The position numbers and the translations under genes were made by a program. The notes beneath the pieces were generated by a model. That model made no database searches and was not told the origin of the DNA. It saw nothing but the letters and a program-made list of their open reading frames with translations. DNA of 64,000 nucleotides from SKVR01 sp046291875 (GTDB lineage: Bacteria > Bacteroidota > Bacteroidia > Bacteroidales > UBA7960), in assembly GCA_046291875.1 (NCBI GenBank), contig JBKBSF010000005.1, positions 114,334-178,333 of the forward strand, written 5' to 3'. Shown one piece after another: positions 6,852 through 15,444 of the stretch (position 1 is its first letter; each line of letters starts with the position of its first letter).

Positions 6852-8966
6852 CTAAAGGCGCATAAAACTTATAGCTGCACCGCCACCGGGAGCCAACTTC
6901 AACTTGAGCTCCGAGGTATGATCTACCTGGATTTTCTCAATGCGATAGGCTGTAGGGTTATCATCCCAATGGGCATCGGGAGCATCGGCATAAAGCGTAA
7001 CCTCATATTGCACCCCTGGGGTGAGGAAGTCGGTTTTTACCACCAGCTCCCGGGCTTCTTCATTGGTAATACTTCCCAGGAACCAGTTTCCTGTTTCTCT
7101 CTCTTCACGTGCAATGGTTACGTATTGCCCTACTTCACCATTGAGCACACGCGTTTGCTCCCAGTCTACACCCACATCCATGATAAACTGAAAAGCAGGA
7201 TGTCCATCGTAATGTTTGGGCAGATCGGCAACCATCTGCAACGGGCTGTAGATTACCACATACAAAGCAAGTTGCTGGGCAAGGGTTGTGTTTACCTGAT
7301 TCTCCTTCCTGTAAGGCTCCAGCTTGATATTAAAAATACCGGGGGTATAATCGATAGGGCCAGCCAGCATGCGTGTAAAAGCTACGATGGGCAAATGCTC
7401 AGGAGGGTTTCCTCCATCGGTGGCCCAGGCATTAAACTCCTGCCCTCTGAGATTTTCGCTGCTAAGATTGTTGGGGAAAGTGCGACGCAGGCCGGTAGCC
7501 ATAATGGTTTCATGCGAATTAACACCTACTTTATGGCGTGCAGCAGTTTCCAGAACCCTCTGGTAATGATTTACCATAAACTGGTTGTGGTGATATTCAC
7601 CTTCGGGAATGATGGTGCCCACATAACCGGTCTTCACTGCATGAAGCCCCAGATGTTTCATCAGAGCGTAGGCCGTATCCAGTTGTTGTTCGTAGGTGGT
7701 AACAGCAGCTGAGGTTTCGTGATGCATTACAATATTAACCCCTTTTTGCCTGGCATATTCTACCACACCCTTGAGATCGTAATCCGGGTAAGGGGTTACA
7801 AAATCAAAAATCCCTTCCCTGTCATTGGTACCGATCCAGTTTTCCCAGCCAGTATTCCACCCTTCAATGAGTAAGGCATTGATGCCGTGCTTTGCAGCAA
7901 AGTCAATATAGTATTTGGCATTTTCGGTAGTTGCGCCATGGCGCCCGTGAGGTTGCTGACCAATATAGGTACTCATATCCTGTGTTGCCGCAAAATCCCA
8001 GGTTGATTTTCCCAGGTGCATCTCCCACCATATACCCATATACTTGGTAGGTTTAATCCAGGATACATCACCCAGCTGATTGGGCTCGTTCAGATTGAGG
8101 ATAAGGCGCGATTCTATCAGATCTCCTGCTCTTTCGCCTACCTGGATCATTCGCCAGGGCGTATGAAAGGGGGTTTGTTGCCTTACCTTATAGGGGGTAT
8201 TTTCAGAACCAGCCAGATTCGACCACATCTTCAGGTTATCGGTATCTACCTGCAAGGTAATGCCTGCATAATTGATCAGTGCCGCTTCATGGAAACTCAG
8301 GTGCAAACCCGAGGAGGTTTGCATGGTAACCGGAGTATTCACAGCGTTTACAGGGATAAAGGTTTGCGCCAGATTGGGGTGGTTGCGCTTTGCCAGGGCG
8401 TCAATTTCGCTGAATGCAGTGGTGGAGTATAGATGCTCCGAGATATCCCAGTCGCCGGGGGTCCACCATACTTTATGATCGCCGGCGAGGTTGAAGTGAG
8501 TTCTCTCCTCGCTGATGAGGACTTCCTTCAGATTAGGCTGGTCGGGGAATACATAGCGAAACCCAAGGCCATCATTGTACACTCTGAACACAAGATCAAA
8601 GCTGCGCTTCAGATCTTTTTCTTCCTGCAGGCCCACCACCAGCTCATGGTAGTTATTCTCAACCCATCGTTGCTCTCCCCAGGGCATTTCCCAGGTCTCT
8701 GAGAAAGATCTTTTGGCCACCCGGGTTATCTTCAGTCCTTGTGCCAGGGCTGGTGCATCAATAAACTCGAAACCTACCGTGGAGGTGTCAATGATGGTTT
8801 CCTGCTTAAAGGTAACAGTATAAGCTGCCTGACCATTCTCCAGAAGAAAAACATTAACCGACAGATTACCGTCGGGTGAACTGATTTCGGGTGATCTGTC
8901 AAGGTTGCAGCTAACCCATAGCAATGCCATGGCAGCAAAAATTGCCAGTCTTTTCATTTGCATCAT
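6852..8966 (-). CDS. susB: GH97 alpha-glucosidase (SusB-like), lipoprotein
   Basis: About 704 residues of a glycoside hydrolase family 97 enzyme. With M1 at 8966, a lipoprotein signal ends in LLWVSC, so the enzyme is lipid-anchored, probably facing the periplasm. An N-terminal beta-sandwich is followed by a TIM barrel (about 280-560). The inverting-type glutamates are all visible: E417 in HHETSA, E486 in NSHETI, E504 in SSENL and E510 in RGQEF. These line up with E439, E508, E526 and E532 of SusB, indicating an inverting, calcium-dependent alpha-glucosidase acting on maltooligosaccharides rather than a retaining alpha-galactosidase. An ATG at 9032 is in frame but lies upstream of the promoter box at 9006-9013, so I reject it. 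No susC or susD lies alongside. Confidence 0.92.
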   Translation of the reverse strand: MMQMKRLAIFAAMALLWVSCNLDRSPEISSPDGNLSVNVFLLENGQAAYTVTFKQETIIDTSTVGFEFIDAPALAQGLKITRVAKRSFSETWEMPWGEQRWVENNYHELVVGLQEEKDLKRSFDLVFRVYNDGLGFRYVFPDQPNLKEVLISEERTHFNLAGDHKVWWTPGDWDISEHLYSTTAFSEIDALAKRNHPNLAQTFIPVNAVNTPVTMQTSSGLHLSFHEAALINYAGITLQVDTDNLKMWSNLAGSENTPYKVRQQTPFHTPWRMIQVGERAGDLIESRLILNLNEPNQLGDVSWIKPTKYMGIWWEMHLGKSTWDFAATQDMSTYIGQQPHGRHGATTENAKYYIDFAAKHGINALLIEGWNTGWENWIGTNDREGIFDFVTPYPDYDLKGVVEYARQKGVNIVMHHETSAAVTTYEQQLDTAYALMKHLGLHAVKTGYVGTIIPEGEYHHNQFMVNHYQRVLETAARHKVGVNSHETIMATGLRRTFPNNLSSENLRGQEFNAWATDGGNPPEHLPIVAFTRMLAGPIDYTPGIFNIKLEPYRKENQVNTTLAQQLALYVVIYSPLQMVADLPKHYDGHPAFQFIMDVGVDWEQTRVLNGEVGQYVTIAREERETGNWFLGSITNEEARELVVKTDFLTPGVQYEVTLYADAPDAHWDDNPTAYRIEKIQVDHTSELKLKLAPGGGAAISFMRL

Positions 8967-9005
8967 ACTTGTGATTTTTTTTGAAGTAATACTTTTTTTC
9001 CAATC

Positions 9006-9013
9006 CAAAAATA
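9006..9013 (-). promoter_or_regulatory. -7 box TATTTTTG for the GH97 gene
   Basis: Read leftwards, 9013 to 9006 is TATTTTTG, a match to TAnnTTTG. Transcription would begin near 9000, about 33 nt before the preferred ATG at 8966. This decides against the longer frame starting at 9032. Confidence 0.45.
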
Positions 9014-9094
9014 GTCTTTTTTCTGCATCCACTATACATTAATAACATGTAATGGTTCGCCCTGACAGTTGGACACAATCCAAAAGACATTCAA

Positions 9095-10342
9095 TTACAG
9101 CTTCATTTTCTGTTTTTTCCCATAGGTGAGTGTTCGCCAGAACCATTCCATAGGACCAAACCGGAAATGACGCAACCAGATGTCGCTCCATACTACCTGC
9201 ACAATATAGATGGCCAGCGTGAGCAACATACCCTGCCATATGTTTACTTTTCCATACAAACCCAACCCATAGGAAAAAAACAGGGTAGTAGCAATTACCG
9301 ACTGCATCAGGTAATTGGTTAATGCCATACGCCCGGTTCTTTTGATGGCATGGCTGAGCCTTGGTAAATAGTTGTTGTGATAGCAATGTGCAATAATGGC
9401 AATATAAACGAATGTCATGGCAGGTCCGCCAAAACCGTGACCCACGAGCGCAATTACGGTATTCATGTCAATCATTATGTAAGAGCTTTGCACGGAGTAG
9501 GTGGCATACAGATAGTTCCCAGTCAGGGCAAAAGGAAGGCTGAACAGCAAAAGTTTCTGAAAAAAGCCTTTATGGGCTTCAAGGTTTTCAAACACCTTTT
9601 TGCGTGCCAGCACCATACCTACCAGGAACATTGCCAATACATTGGGGAAAAAGAACAAAACACCTCCCAGCACATTGCTGTACTCTCTGAGCCTCATGGC
9701 AACGATCTGCCCAAAACTACCGGTAGCATACACTGTCAAGGTTCTTTCGAACATTTCCTTCATGCTGAAATAGGATTCATCAAAGGTTTTAAGCATCTCC
9801 TCTGCAGCATCGGGGATGGATAGCATCCACTTAAAAAACAACGCAAACAACAAAGAAAAGAGGATGGGCAACAGCAAAATGCAGAAAGCCCAGATCAGCA
9901 AGGCTTTATTGGATTTTTTGCGGAAAAGGATCATCAAAAACCCGAATAATGCATAAAACACGAGAATATCGCCATACCAGAGCAATACCACATGCAGGGC
10001 ACCAATAAGCAACAGCCATGCGAGCCTTTTCCGGAACAGAGGCAACACCCCCCTGTTGGCTTCATCGGCCTTGCGCATAAAATAATAGAACCCCATTCCA
10101 AAAAGCATGGAAAAAAGAGTATAAAACTTGCCGGTAAAAAAGAAATCAAGAACCCATTTGGCCTGGGTGTTGAGCGGATCAGTCCAGAGCGCAAATTCGC
10201 GCATCTCGGTAAGGAAGGGAGCGTTCATCAGGGGAAGGTTCACCATGAGTATTCCCAGTAGTGCGAATCCTCTTAAAAGGTCCAGGATTTCCACCCGTTC
10301 CTGGGTTTGCATGGGTTGGTAGTTTGTGGTCATAAGGGTCAA
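9095..10342 (-). CDS. DUF418 family multi-pass membrane protein (YeiB-like)
   Basis: A 415-residue integral membrane protein. The opening ERVEILDLLRGFALLGILMVN is the hallmark of the DUF418/YeiB family, which is related in topology to acyltransferase-3 and heparan-acetyltransferase-like proteins. About eight to ten hydrophobic helices follow, and the C-terminal DUF418 block contains GRMALTNYLMQS and ends in GPMEWFWRTLTYG, both typical. The biochemical role of the family is not established. An in-frame ATG at 10333 is an equally good start. The gene lies downstream of a hairpin that ends the neighbouring export operon, so it is probably independent. Confidence 0.85.
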   Translation of the reverse strand: MTLMTTNYQPMQTQERVEILDLLRGFALLGILMVNLPLMNAPFLTEMREFALWTDPLNTQAKWVLDFFFTGKFYTLFSMLFGMGFYYFMRKADEANRGVLPLFRKRLAWLLLIGALHVVLLWYGDILVFYALFGFLMILFRKKSNKALLIWAFCILLLPILFSLLFALFFKWMLSIPDAAEEMLKTFDESYFSMKEMFERTLTVYATGSFGQIVAMRLREYSNVLGGVLFFFPNVLAMFLVGMVLARKKVFENLEAHKGFFQKLLLFSLPFALTGNYLYATYSVQSSYIMIDMNTVIALVGHGFGGPAMTFVYIAIIAHCYHNNYLPRLSHAIKRTGRMALTNYLMQSVIATTLFFSYGLGLYGKVNIWQGMLLTLAIYIVQVVWSDIWLRHFRFGPMEWFWRTLTYGKKQKMKL

Positions 10343-10446
10343 TTAAGGTTAAACAAACGGTTGAAAAAGCACAAAGCAAAAAAGCAATCTGCAGAAGTCC
10401 GAAACAGCGCATCATGGAAACGAGCCTACTCTTAGGACGCAAAAAT

Positions 10447-10473
10447 GGAGGTCGAATTACACATCCGACCTCC
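10447..10473 (-). terminator. Hairpin terminator of the MacAB-like operon
   Basis: GGAGGTCG (10447-10454) pairs perfectly with CGACCTCC (10466-10473). Read leftwards the hairpin is followed by ATTTTTG. It lies about 100 bp beyond the stop of the adaptor gene. Confidence 0.6.
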
Positions 10474-10570
10474 CGAATTTTTATGTTTAGTAAATAATTG
10501 CAAGGAAAAAACAAATATCATGGGAGCGCTGGCATAGCCCTCTCTAATAATCTTTTACACATATACCCCC

Positions 10571-11650
10571 CTATCCTCTTCTCTTGATGAGGTCATCTTC
10601 GCTTATTCCTTCCAGCACTTCGATATTGATGCCATCCGAAATACCGGTTTTTACGAGTCTTTTTTCATACACCTGGGGTTCGGTTTCCACCTCAACATAA
10701 ATGCTGTCGTTTTCGAAGAGCAAAAGACTCTCCTGTATGGCGAGCACACTGTCGCGTCGTTCCAGAACGATATCAGCAGTGGCGCTGTAACCGGCCCTGA
10801 TAAAATGCTCCTGGTCGAGTTTTACTGCAGCACGTATTTCAAACTGAATGGCACCACTTTCCTGCTCACCTTTGGGGGATATGTGCTCAAGCATTGCGGT
10901 AAAATTGGTGGCATCTATGGCTCCGATATTCAGGATCAGCTCCATCCCTTCACGAATTTTACCTACTTCAGACTCATCTACTTTTCCTCTGAAAACCATC
11001 TCACTCATATCGGCAATGGTAACAATGGTTGTACCTGCATTGAAATTGTTGGCTTCGATAACAGAGTGTCCGATTTCAACGGGAACACTCAGCACCATAC
11101 CTTCTATGGTAGACCTGATGAGGGTGTTGGTGGCTGCGCCAGAGGTACGGCTAACCCCGTCGCGGATGAGCTGAAGATTGTTCTCAGCCGACTGAAATTC
11201 CTCCTCCGCATTGCGCAGAGCAATACGCACGGGAATAACCTCCGACTCGGCAATTACTTGTCTTTCGAAGAGCTGCTCCTGACGGTTGAAATTGATCCTG
11301 GCTTCTTCCAGTGCAATTTTCGCACGGTTTACACGACTTTCGGCTGCATTGAGATTAACCATATTGGGCACAATCCGCACACGGGCAATCACCTGCCCTG
11401 CTTTTACATGCTCCCCCTCGGTTACATAAATCTGATCGATGATACCCGATACGGTGGGCTTGATCTCGATTTCATTGCGAGGCACTACCGAACCTGTAGC
11501 AACCGTTTTGCGAATAATATCAGTATAAAAAGCCTGAGTAGTTTCAAACACTACGGGGCGAGGTCTTGACTTGGAATACAAAAATCCGATGGTTCCGGCA
11601 AAAATGGCCAGAACAATAATAACGACTACAATTCTGAAAAACTTTTTCAT
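10571..11650 (-). CDS. Periplasmic adaptor (MacA/HlyD-like) of an ABC exporter
   Basis: A 359-residue membrane-fusion protein. It has one N-terminal helix (about 5-25), a lipoyl/biotinyl hybrid half around 62-95 (VSGIIDQIYVTEGEHVKAGQ), an alpha-helical hairpin rich in Ala/Glu/Arg (about 98-165), then beta-barrel and membrane-proximal domains. Such adaptors join an inner-membrane ABC transporter to a TolC-like outer-membrane channel. It is the last gene of a four-gene leftward operon (ATPase, permease, permease, adaptor) with 44 bp to the preceding permease. No TolC-type gene is in the window. Substrate cannot be read from the sequence. Confidence 0.92.
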   Translation of the reverse strand: MKKFFRIVVVIIVLAIFAGTIGFLYSKSRPRPVVFETTQAFYTDIIRKTVATGSVVPRNEIEIKPTVSGIIDQIYVTEGEHVKAGQVIARVRIVPNMVNLNAAESRVNRAKIALEEARINFNRQEQLFERQVIAESEVIPVRIALRNAEEEFQSAENNLQLIRDGVSRTSGAATNTLIRSTIEGMVLSVPVEIGHSVIEANNFNAGTTIVTIADMSEMVFRGKVDESEVGKIREGMELILNIGAIDATNFTAMLEHISPKGEQESGAIQFEIRAAVKLDQEHFIRAGYSATADIVLERRDSVLAIQESLLLFENDSIYVEVETEPQVYEKRLVKTGISDGINIEVLEGISEDDLIKRRG

Positions 11651-11694
11651 TTTATATTGGCTTTTGAGGTTATATCTGTTTTGTTGTATAAATC

Positions 11695-12963
11695 TTATTC
11701 ATCTCTGAGTGCATCAATGGGTTTGATTTTTATTGCCCGGCTGGCTGGCATTAAGCCTGCCACAGCACCTGATATTACCAGGATGAGCAGTGCCATCATA
11801 CCCACGTTAAAATCCACGCCCGGATTTCGGAATATGGGGCTCTCGCTGGCACCAGATTGCAAGAGGGTATTTACCACTTCCAGCAGAAATACAGCCAGTG
11901 CCAGTCCAAAAAAACCGGCAAGGGTGGTAAGAAACACGGATTCGGTAATGATCTGGCTTACAATTTTGACCGGAGTAGCTCCCAGGGCTCGTTGTATACC
12001 GATCTCGCGGGTCCGTTCTTTCACTACAATGAGCATTATATTGCTGATACCGATTACTCCGGCCAGCAGCGTGCCAATCCCTACAATCCACACCAGCACA
12101 TCGATACCCAGGAAAAGACCTTTGATTTTGCGAAACTCCTGCTCCATATTAAAGCCAGCGATGGCCTGCTGGTCGTGCGGGGCTACCCGGTGTCTCCTTT
12201 TGAGCAGTTCGCGGGCCTTTTGCTCTACAACCCCTGCAGGAACATCGTCGTGGGCTGTCATGGCAAACCATCCCACCACATCGCCGTAGTTGTAGGTTCT
12301 TTGAAGGGTGGTAAAGGGTATAAAAATGCTCTGGGCCTTATCGCCACCAAAGCCGATATTGCTGTTGAGTGGCGAAAAAATACCCACAACCTGGAAGTAA
12401 ACTCCATTGATCCGGATGTATTCTCCCAGCGATTTTTCTCCATTATCAAACAGGGCCTCTTCTACCAGGTGCCCAATAACAGCTACCTTCCGGTTGTGTT
12501 TTATGTCAAGGGGGTTGATAAATCGTCCTTCCCTGAGCCTTACCGGGTCGATCAGGTTCCATTCGGGATAATCGCCATTGATGGTAAAGCTTCCTGTGTT
12601 GATACCTCTTACCACATTGTCTACAGAGCTGGTTCCACCGCCTGCCTGCAGCCGGGGTGCCAGCACAGCCAGTTCGGGGATATTGTTTTTCAAGGCCTGA
12701 ATGTCGTCGTTTCGGAAGAAAAACCGGCGACCGCGCGGAAATCCGTCCCAGGGCTCAGAGGTGGGCTGCGTCCACATAAACACACTGTTGGTGGCAAAGT
12801 CTTTCATCCCTTCAAACACGGCGTTCTGCAGGCCTCTGCCCGAACCCAGCATGATGATGAGCATAAAAATACCCCAAAACACACCAAAGGCAGTGAGAAA
12901 GGTACGAACCTTATTTTTTTTCAGGGCAGCAAATATTTCCTGCCATTTATCAAGGTCAAACAT
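11695..12963 (-). CDS. MacB-type ABC transporter permease (second of the operon)
   Basis: A 422-residue MacB/FtsX-type permease with an N-terminal helix (about 17-42), a large periplasmic domain (about 43-290) and three C-terminal helices. The cytosolic loop VKERTREIGIQRALGATP and the ending IKPIDALRDE are family hallmarks. It shares start and end motifs with the neighbouring 411-residue permease (both begin MFDLDKWQEI and end IKPIDALRDE), so the two are duplicates that have diverged in the periplasmic part. They probably form a heterodimer with the adjacent ATPase. The insertion QPTSEPWDGFPRGRRFFFRN is specific to this copy. Confidence 0.93.
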   Translation of the reverse strand: MFDLDKWQEIFAALKKNKVRTFLTAFGVFWGIFMLIIMLGSGRGLQNAVFEGMKDFATNSVFMWTQPTSEPWDGFPRGRRFFFRNDDIQALKNNIPELAVLAPRLQAGGGTSSVDNVVRGINTGSFTINGDYPEWNLIDPVRLREGRFINPLDIKHNRKVAVIGHLVEEALFDNGEKSLGEYIRINGVYFQVVGIFSPLNSNIGFGGDKAQSIFIPFTTLQRTYNYGDVVGWFAMTAHDDVPAGVVEQKARELLKRRHRVAPHDQQAIAGFNMEQEFRKIKGLFLGIDVLVWIVGIGTLLAGVIGISNIMLIVVKERTREIGIQRALGATPVKIVSQIITESVFLTTLAGFFGLALAVFLLEVVNTLLQSGASESPIFRNPGVDFNVGMMALLILVISGAVAGLMPASRAIKIKPIDALRDE

Positions 12964-13014
12964 AGTTTACTTTATTTCAGATTAATGTTGGCATGTTAAA
13001 AGCAATGTTGCCTG

Positions 13015-14250
13015 CTACTCATCGCGCAGTGCGTCAATGGGTTTGATCCGGGCAGCTCTTTGTGCCGGCACAAAACCAGCAAGGGCTCCGGCTACAATCA
13101 ACAATAGGGTGGCACTCACTGCCAGGCCAAAATCGGCCGAAGGATCGGCAAAGAAAGGTGCATCGATGCCCGAAAATACTTCCAGAAGGCCTACCCCCAG
13201 CACCAAGCCAATATAGCCGGCGAAAGTGGTAATGAGAACCGACTCAAAAAGGATCAGCGAAACCACAGAAAACGGGGTTGCACCCAACGCCTTGCGGATA
13301 CCGATCTCCCGGGTGCGGTCTTTCACCACAATGATCATGATATTGCTCACCCCGACAATACCGGCGATAATGGTACCGATACCAATGATCCAGACAAACA
13401 GCCGGATACCCATGAACACACTGCGCATCTGCAGATAACTTTCGAAACTGTTCCATGTACCCAAGGCACGGCGATCGTTTTCATCGAAGTTGTGCACAGC
13501 AGCCAAACGGCTTCTTATCTCGGCTTCTGCCTGCCGGGCCTCCTCCATATTTTTAACATCGATGGTCATTGAGATCTCGTGCAGACGATTTCCACCACTG
13601 AACACCATTTGCGCGGTAGAAATAGGCACATAAATAGTACGCATATTATTCTCATTGCGGCTTTCATCTTCAAAGAAACCCACCACCTGGAAGGGGATGC
13701 CATTTACAAGGATATAACTCCCCAGAGCCTGTGCAGCATCAGCCTTAAACATCACATCGCGCACAAGGGTGCTGATAACGGTAACCTTTCTTCGGTCCTG
13801 CAAATCCAACTCGTTGACAAAGCGTCCTTCAGTGATCTTTAAATTCTCGATGTACTTAAACTCGGGGTGTACATTGCGAATGCCAAAAGAGTGGGTTTCG
13901 TTTTTGTAGGTAAGCTGGTTGCCCCACCAGATGTTGAACCTGCCGGAGATATACTCACGCTGCTGCACATTGTTTTTGAGATTGTCGTAATCATCGTTGG
14001 TAAAGCGTATGGGGCGCCCCACTGTAAGTCCATTGTGAGGTATGCTGGTGCGCCCGGTCCATATCCAGAGCGAGTTTCTGGCAGAGCCGGCAAACTGGCG
14101 TTCAAAACCGTTCTCCAGTCCTTTGCCCGATCCCAGCAGGATGATCAGCATAAAGATCCCCCAGGCAACACTGAAGCCGGTAAGCACAGTGCGCAACTTG
14201 TTCTTTTTTATGGTAGACAGGATCTCCTGCCATTTATCCAGATCAAACAT
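13015..14250 (-). CDS. MacB-type ABC transporter permease (first of the operon)
   Basis: A 411-residue paralogue of the next permease, with the same plan: helix at about 17-42, periplasmic domain to about 280, three C-terminal helices, the VKDRTREIGIRKALGATP loop and the IKPIDALRDE end. It lies 30 bp after the ATPase and 51 bp before the second permease. Two different half-transporters with one separate ATPase is the usual Bacteroidota form of this exporter, unlike the single MacB polypeptide of Proteobacteria. Confidence 0.93.
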   Translation of the reverse strand: MFDLDKWQEILSTIKKNKLRTVLTGFSVAWGIFMLIILLGSGKGLENGFERQFAGSARNSLWIWTGRTSIPHNGLTVGRPIRFTNDDYDNLKNNVQQREYISGRFNIWWGNQLTYKNETHSFGIRNVHPEFKYIENLKITEGRFVNELDLQDRRKVTVISTLVRDVMFKADAAQALGSYILVNGIPFQVVGFFEDESRNENNMRTIYVPISTAQMVFSGGNRLHEISMTIDVKNMEEARQAEAEIRSRLAAVHNFDENDRRALGTWNSFESYLQMRSVFMGIRLFVWIIGIGTIIAGIVGVSNIMIIVVKDRTREIGIRKALGATPFSVVSLILFESVLITTFAGYIGLVLGVGLLEVFSGIDAPFFADPSADFGLAVSATLLLIVAGALAGFVPAQRAARIKPIDALRDE

Positions 14251-14280
14251 TTTGAGGTTTTTTTTGAAGTTCTTTAATTG

Positions 14281-14985
14281 TTAAGCAGTTTCGGCAAAAA
14301 CCTCCAGGGGTGCGGGAGCATAATCAGCCTCAATAAGACCATCGCGCAGCTTTATCACACGTTGAGTCATGCGGGAAATGTCTTCCTCGTGGGTTACAAT
14401 GATCACCGTAATCCCCCCTTTGTTGATCTCCCTGAGAATTTCCATTACCTCGTAAGAAGTGGTTGAATCCAGCGCCCCGGTGGGCTCATCGGCAAGGATT
14501 ACTTTGGGGTTGGCAATCAGAGAACGAGCAATGGCAACTCTTTGCTTTTGCCCTCCCGACAACTCGTTGGGCATATGCTCAGCCCATTCGCGCAAACCTA
14601 CTTTCTCCAGGTAATCCAGAGCGATCTTGTTGCGTTTCTTGCGGCTTACATTTTTATAATAAAGGGGAAGAGCCACGTTTTCCATTGCATTCTTAAAGGA
14701 TATCAGGTTGAAAGATTGAAAAACAAACCCGATATATTCGTTGCGCAGCAACGCGGCTTTGGTTTCAGTAAGGTTGGCAATGGGCTTTCCGTCGAGGTAG
14801 TACTCTCCCTGATCGTGGTTGTCCAGTATCCCCAGTATATTGAGGAGAGTCGACTTTCCGGAGCCGGAGCTTCCCATGATCGAAACCATTTCGCCCCTTC
14901 TGATCTGGAGGTCTATCCCTTTTAACACATGAAGGGAACTGGAACCCATTTTGTACGATTTGTGGATATTTTTTAAGGTAATCAT
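14281..14985 (-). CDS. MacB/LolD-type ABC transporter ATP-binding protein
   Basis: A 234-residue ATPase and first gene of the exporter operon. Walker A GSSGSGKST (38-46), Q-loop Q90, signature LSGGQKQR (142-149), Walker B VILADE (162-167) and H199 are all intact. The length and the absence of a membrane domain place it with LolD/FtsE/MacB-N ATPases. It should energise the two permeases encoded behind it and might also serve the orphan permease at 948-2198. Its promoter region (14986-15444) is rich in inverted repeats. Confidence 0.94.
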   Translation of the reverse strand: MITLKNIHKSYKMGSSSLHVLKGIDLQIRRGEMVSIMGSSGSGKSTLLNILGILDNHDQGEYYLDGKPIANLTETKAALLRNEYIGFVFQSFNLISFKNAMENVALPLYYKNVSRKKRNKIALDYLEKVGLREWAEHMPNELSGGQKQRVAIARSLIANPKVILADEPTGALDSTTSYEVMEILREINKGGITVIIVTHEEDISRMTQRVIKLRDGLIEADYAPAPLEVFAETA

Positions 14986-15444
14986 GTCTATTGGCTTTAA
15001 TGAATATGTGCTTTTGTAACCAAGATTAAACCAAAACTCGCATTATATTGTCCTACTGGTACTTACGAGCGTGTTTTGAAGAAATAAGGGGATTGACAAA
15101 TGTTCGGTGCCGCACAAACATTGTTCGTATCTGAACAATCTTTTAAAAAGCATGTATCCGGCTTCTGTCATTAAGATCTGACGTTTGAACGAAGCAAATG
15201 TTACACCGGAGAGCAAGTTTGTACAAACGTTATTCAAACTGACCCGTTGGCAGCAAAAACCCTGCATACCGGTGTATGCTTTTTCACTCACAATTAGCTT
15301 AAAAAGCATTATTTTTGCCCCGGAAAAACCAGCAGACATTCATTGGCATGGCATAGTTCAAAGTCAAACATTTGAATTGCGGTTTCAGGGTTTGCAGAAT
15401 CAGTTCAATCAATCATAAATAATCACCCCCAATCTTAAAAGTAT
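14986..15444. promoter_or_regulatory. Dyad-rich regulatory region between the export operon and a membrane protein gene
   Basis: A 459-bp divergent spacer with several inverted repeats: TTGTTC/GAACAA (15121-15138), the palindrome GTTTGTACAAAC (15217-15228), GCATAC/GTATGC around a 4-nt loop (15264-15279), and an imperfect CAAATGTT/AACATTG pair (about 15098-15122). Two leftward GG-N10-GC arrangements, the minimal sigma-54 signature, occur: CGGTGTAACATTTGCT (15208 to 15193, with a good TTGC) and AGGACAATATAATGCG (15054 to 15039). GG-N10-GC is expected by chance about once or twice per strand in a region of this size, so the sigma-54 reading rests on its combination with the dyads. No good TAnnTTTG box was seen in either direction. 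Confidence 0.4.

Noticed and set aside
8967..9032. Longer N-terminus for the GH97 enzyme from ATG 9032
   Set aside because: It would bury the lipoprotein signal behind 22 charged residues and start upstream of the TATTTTTG box at 9006-9013.
11857..12999. 380-codon open frame opposite the second permease
   Set aside because: It lies antisense to a clear MacB-type permease and its translation shows no membrane segments or known motif.
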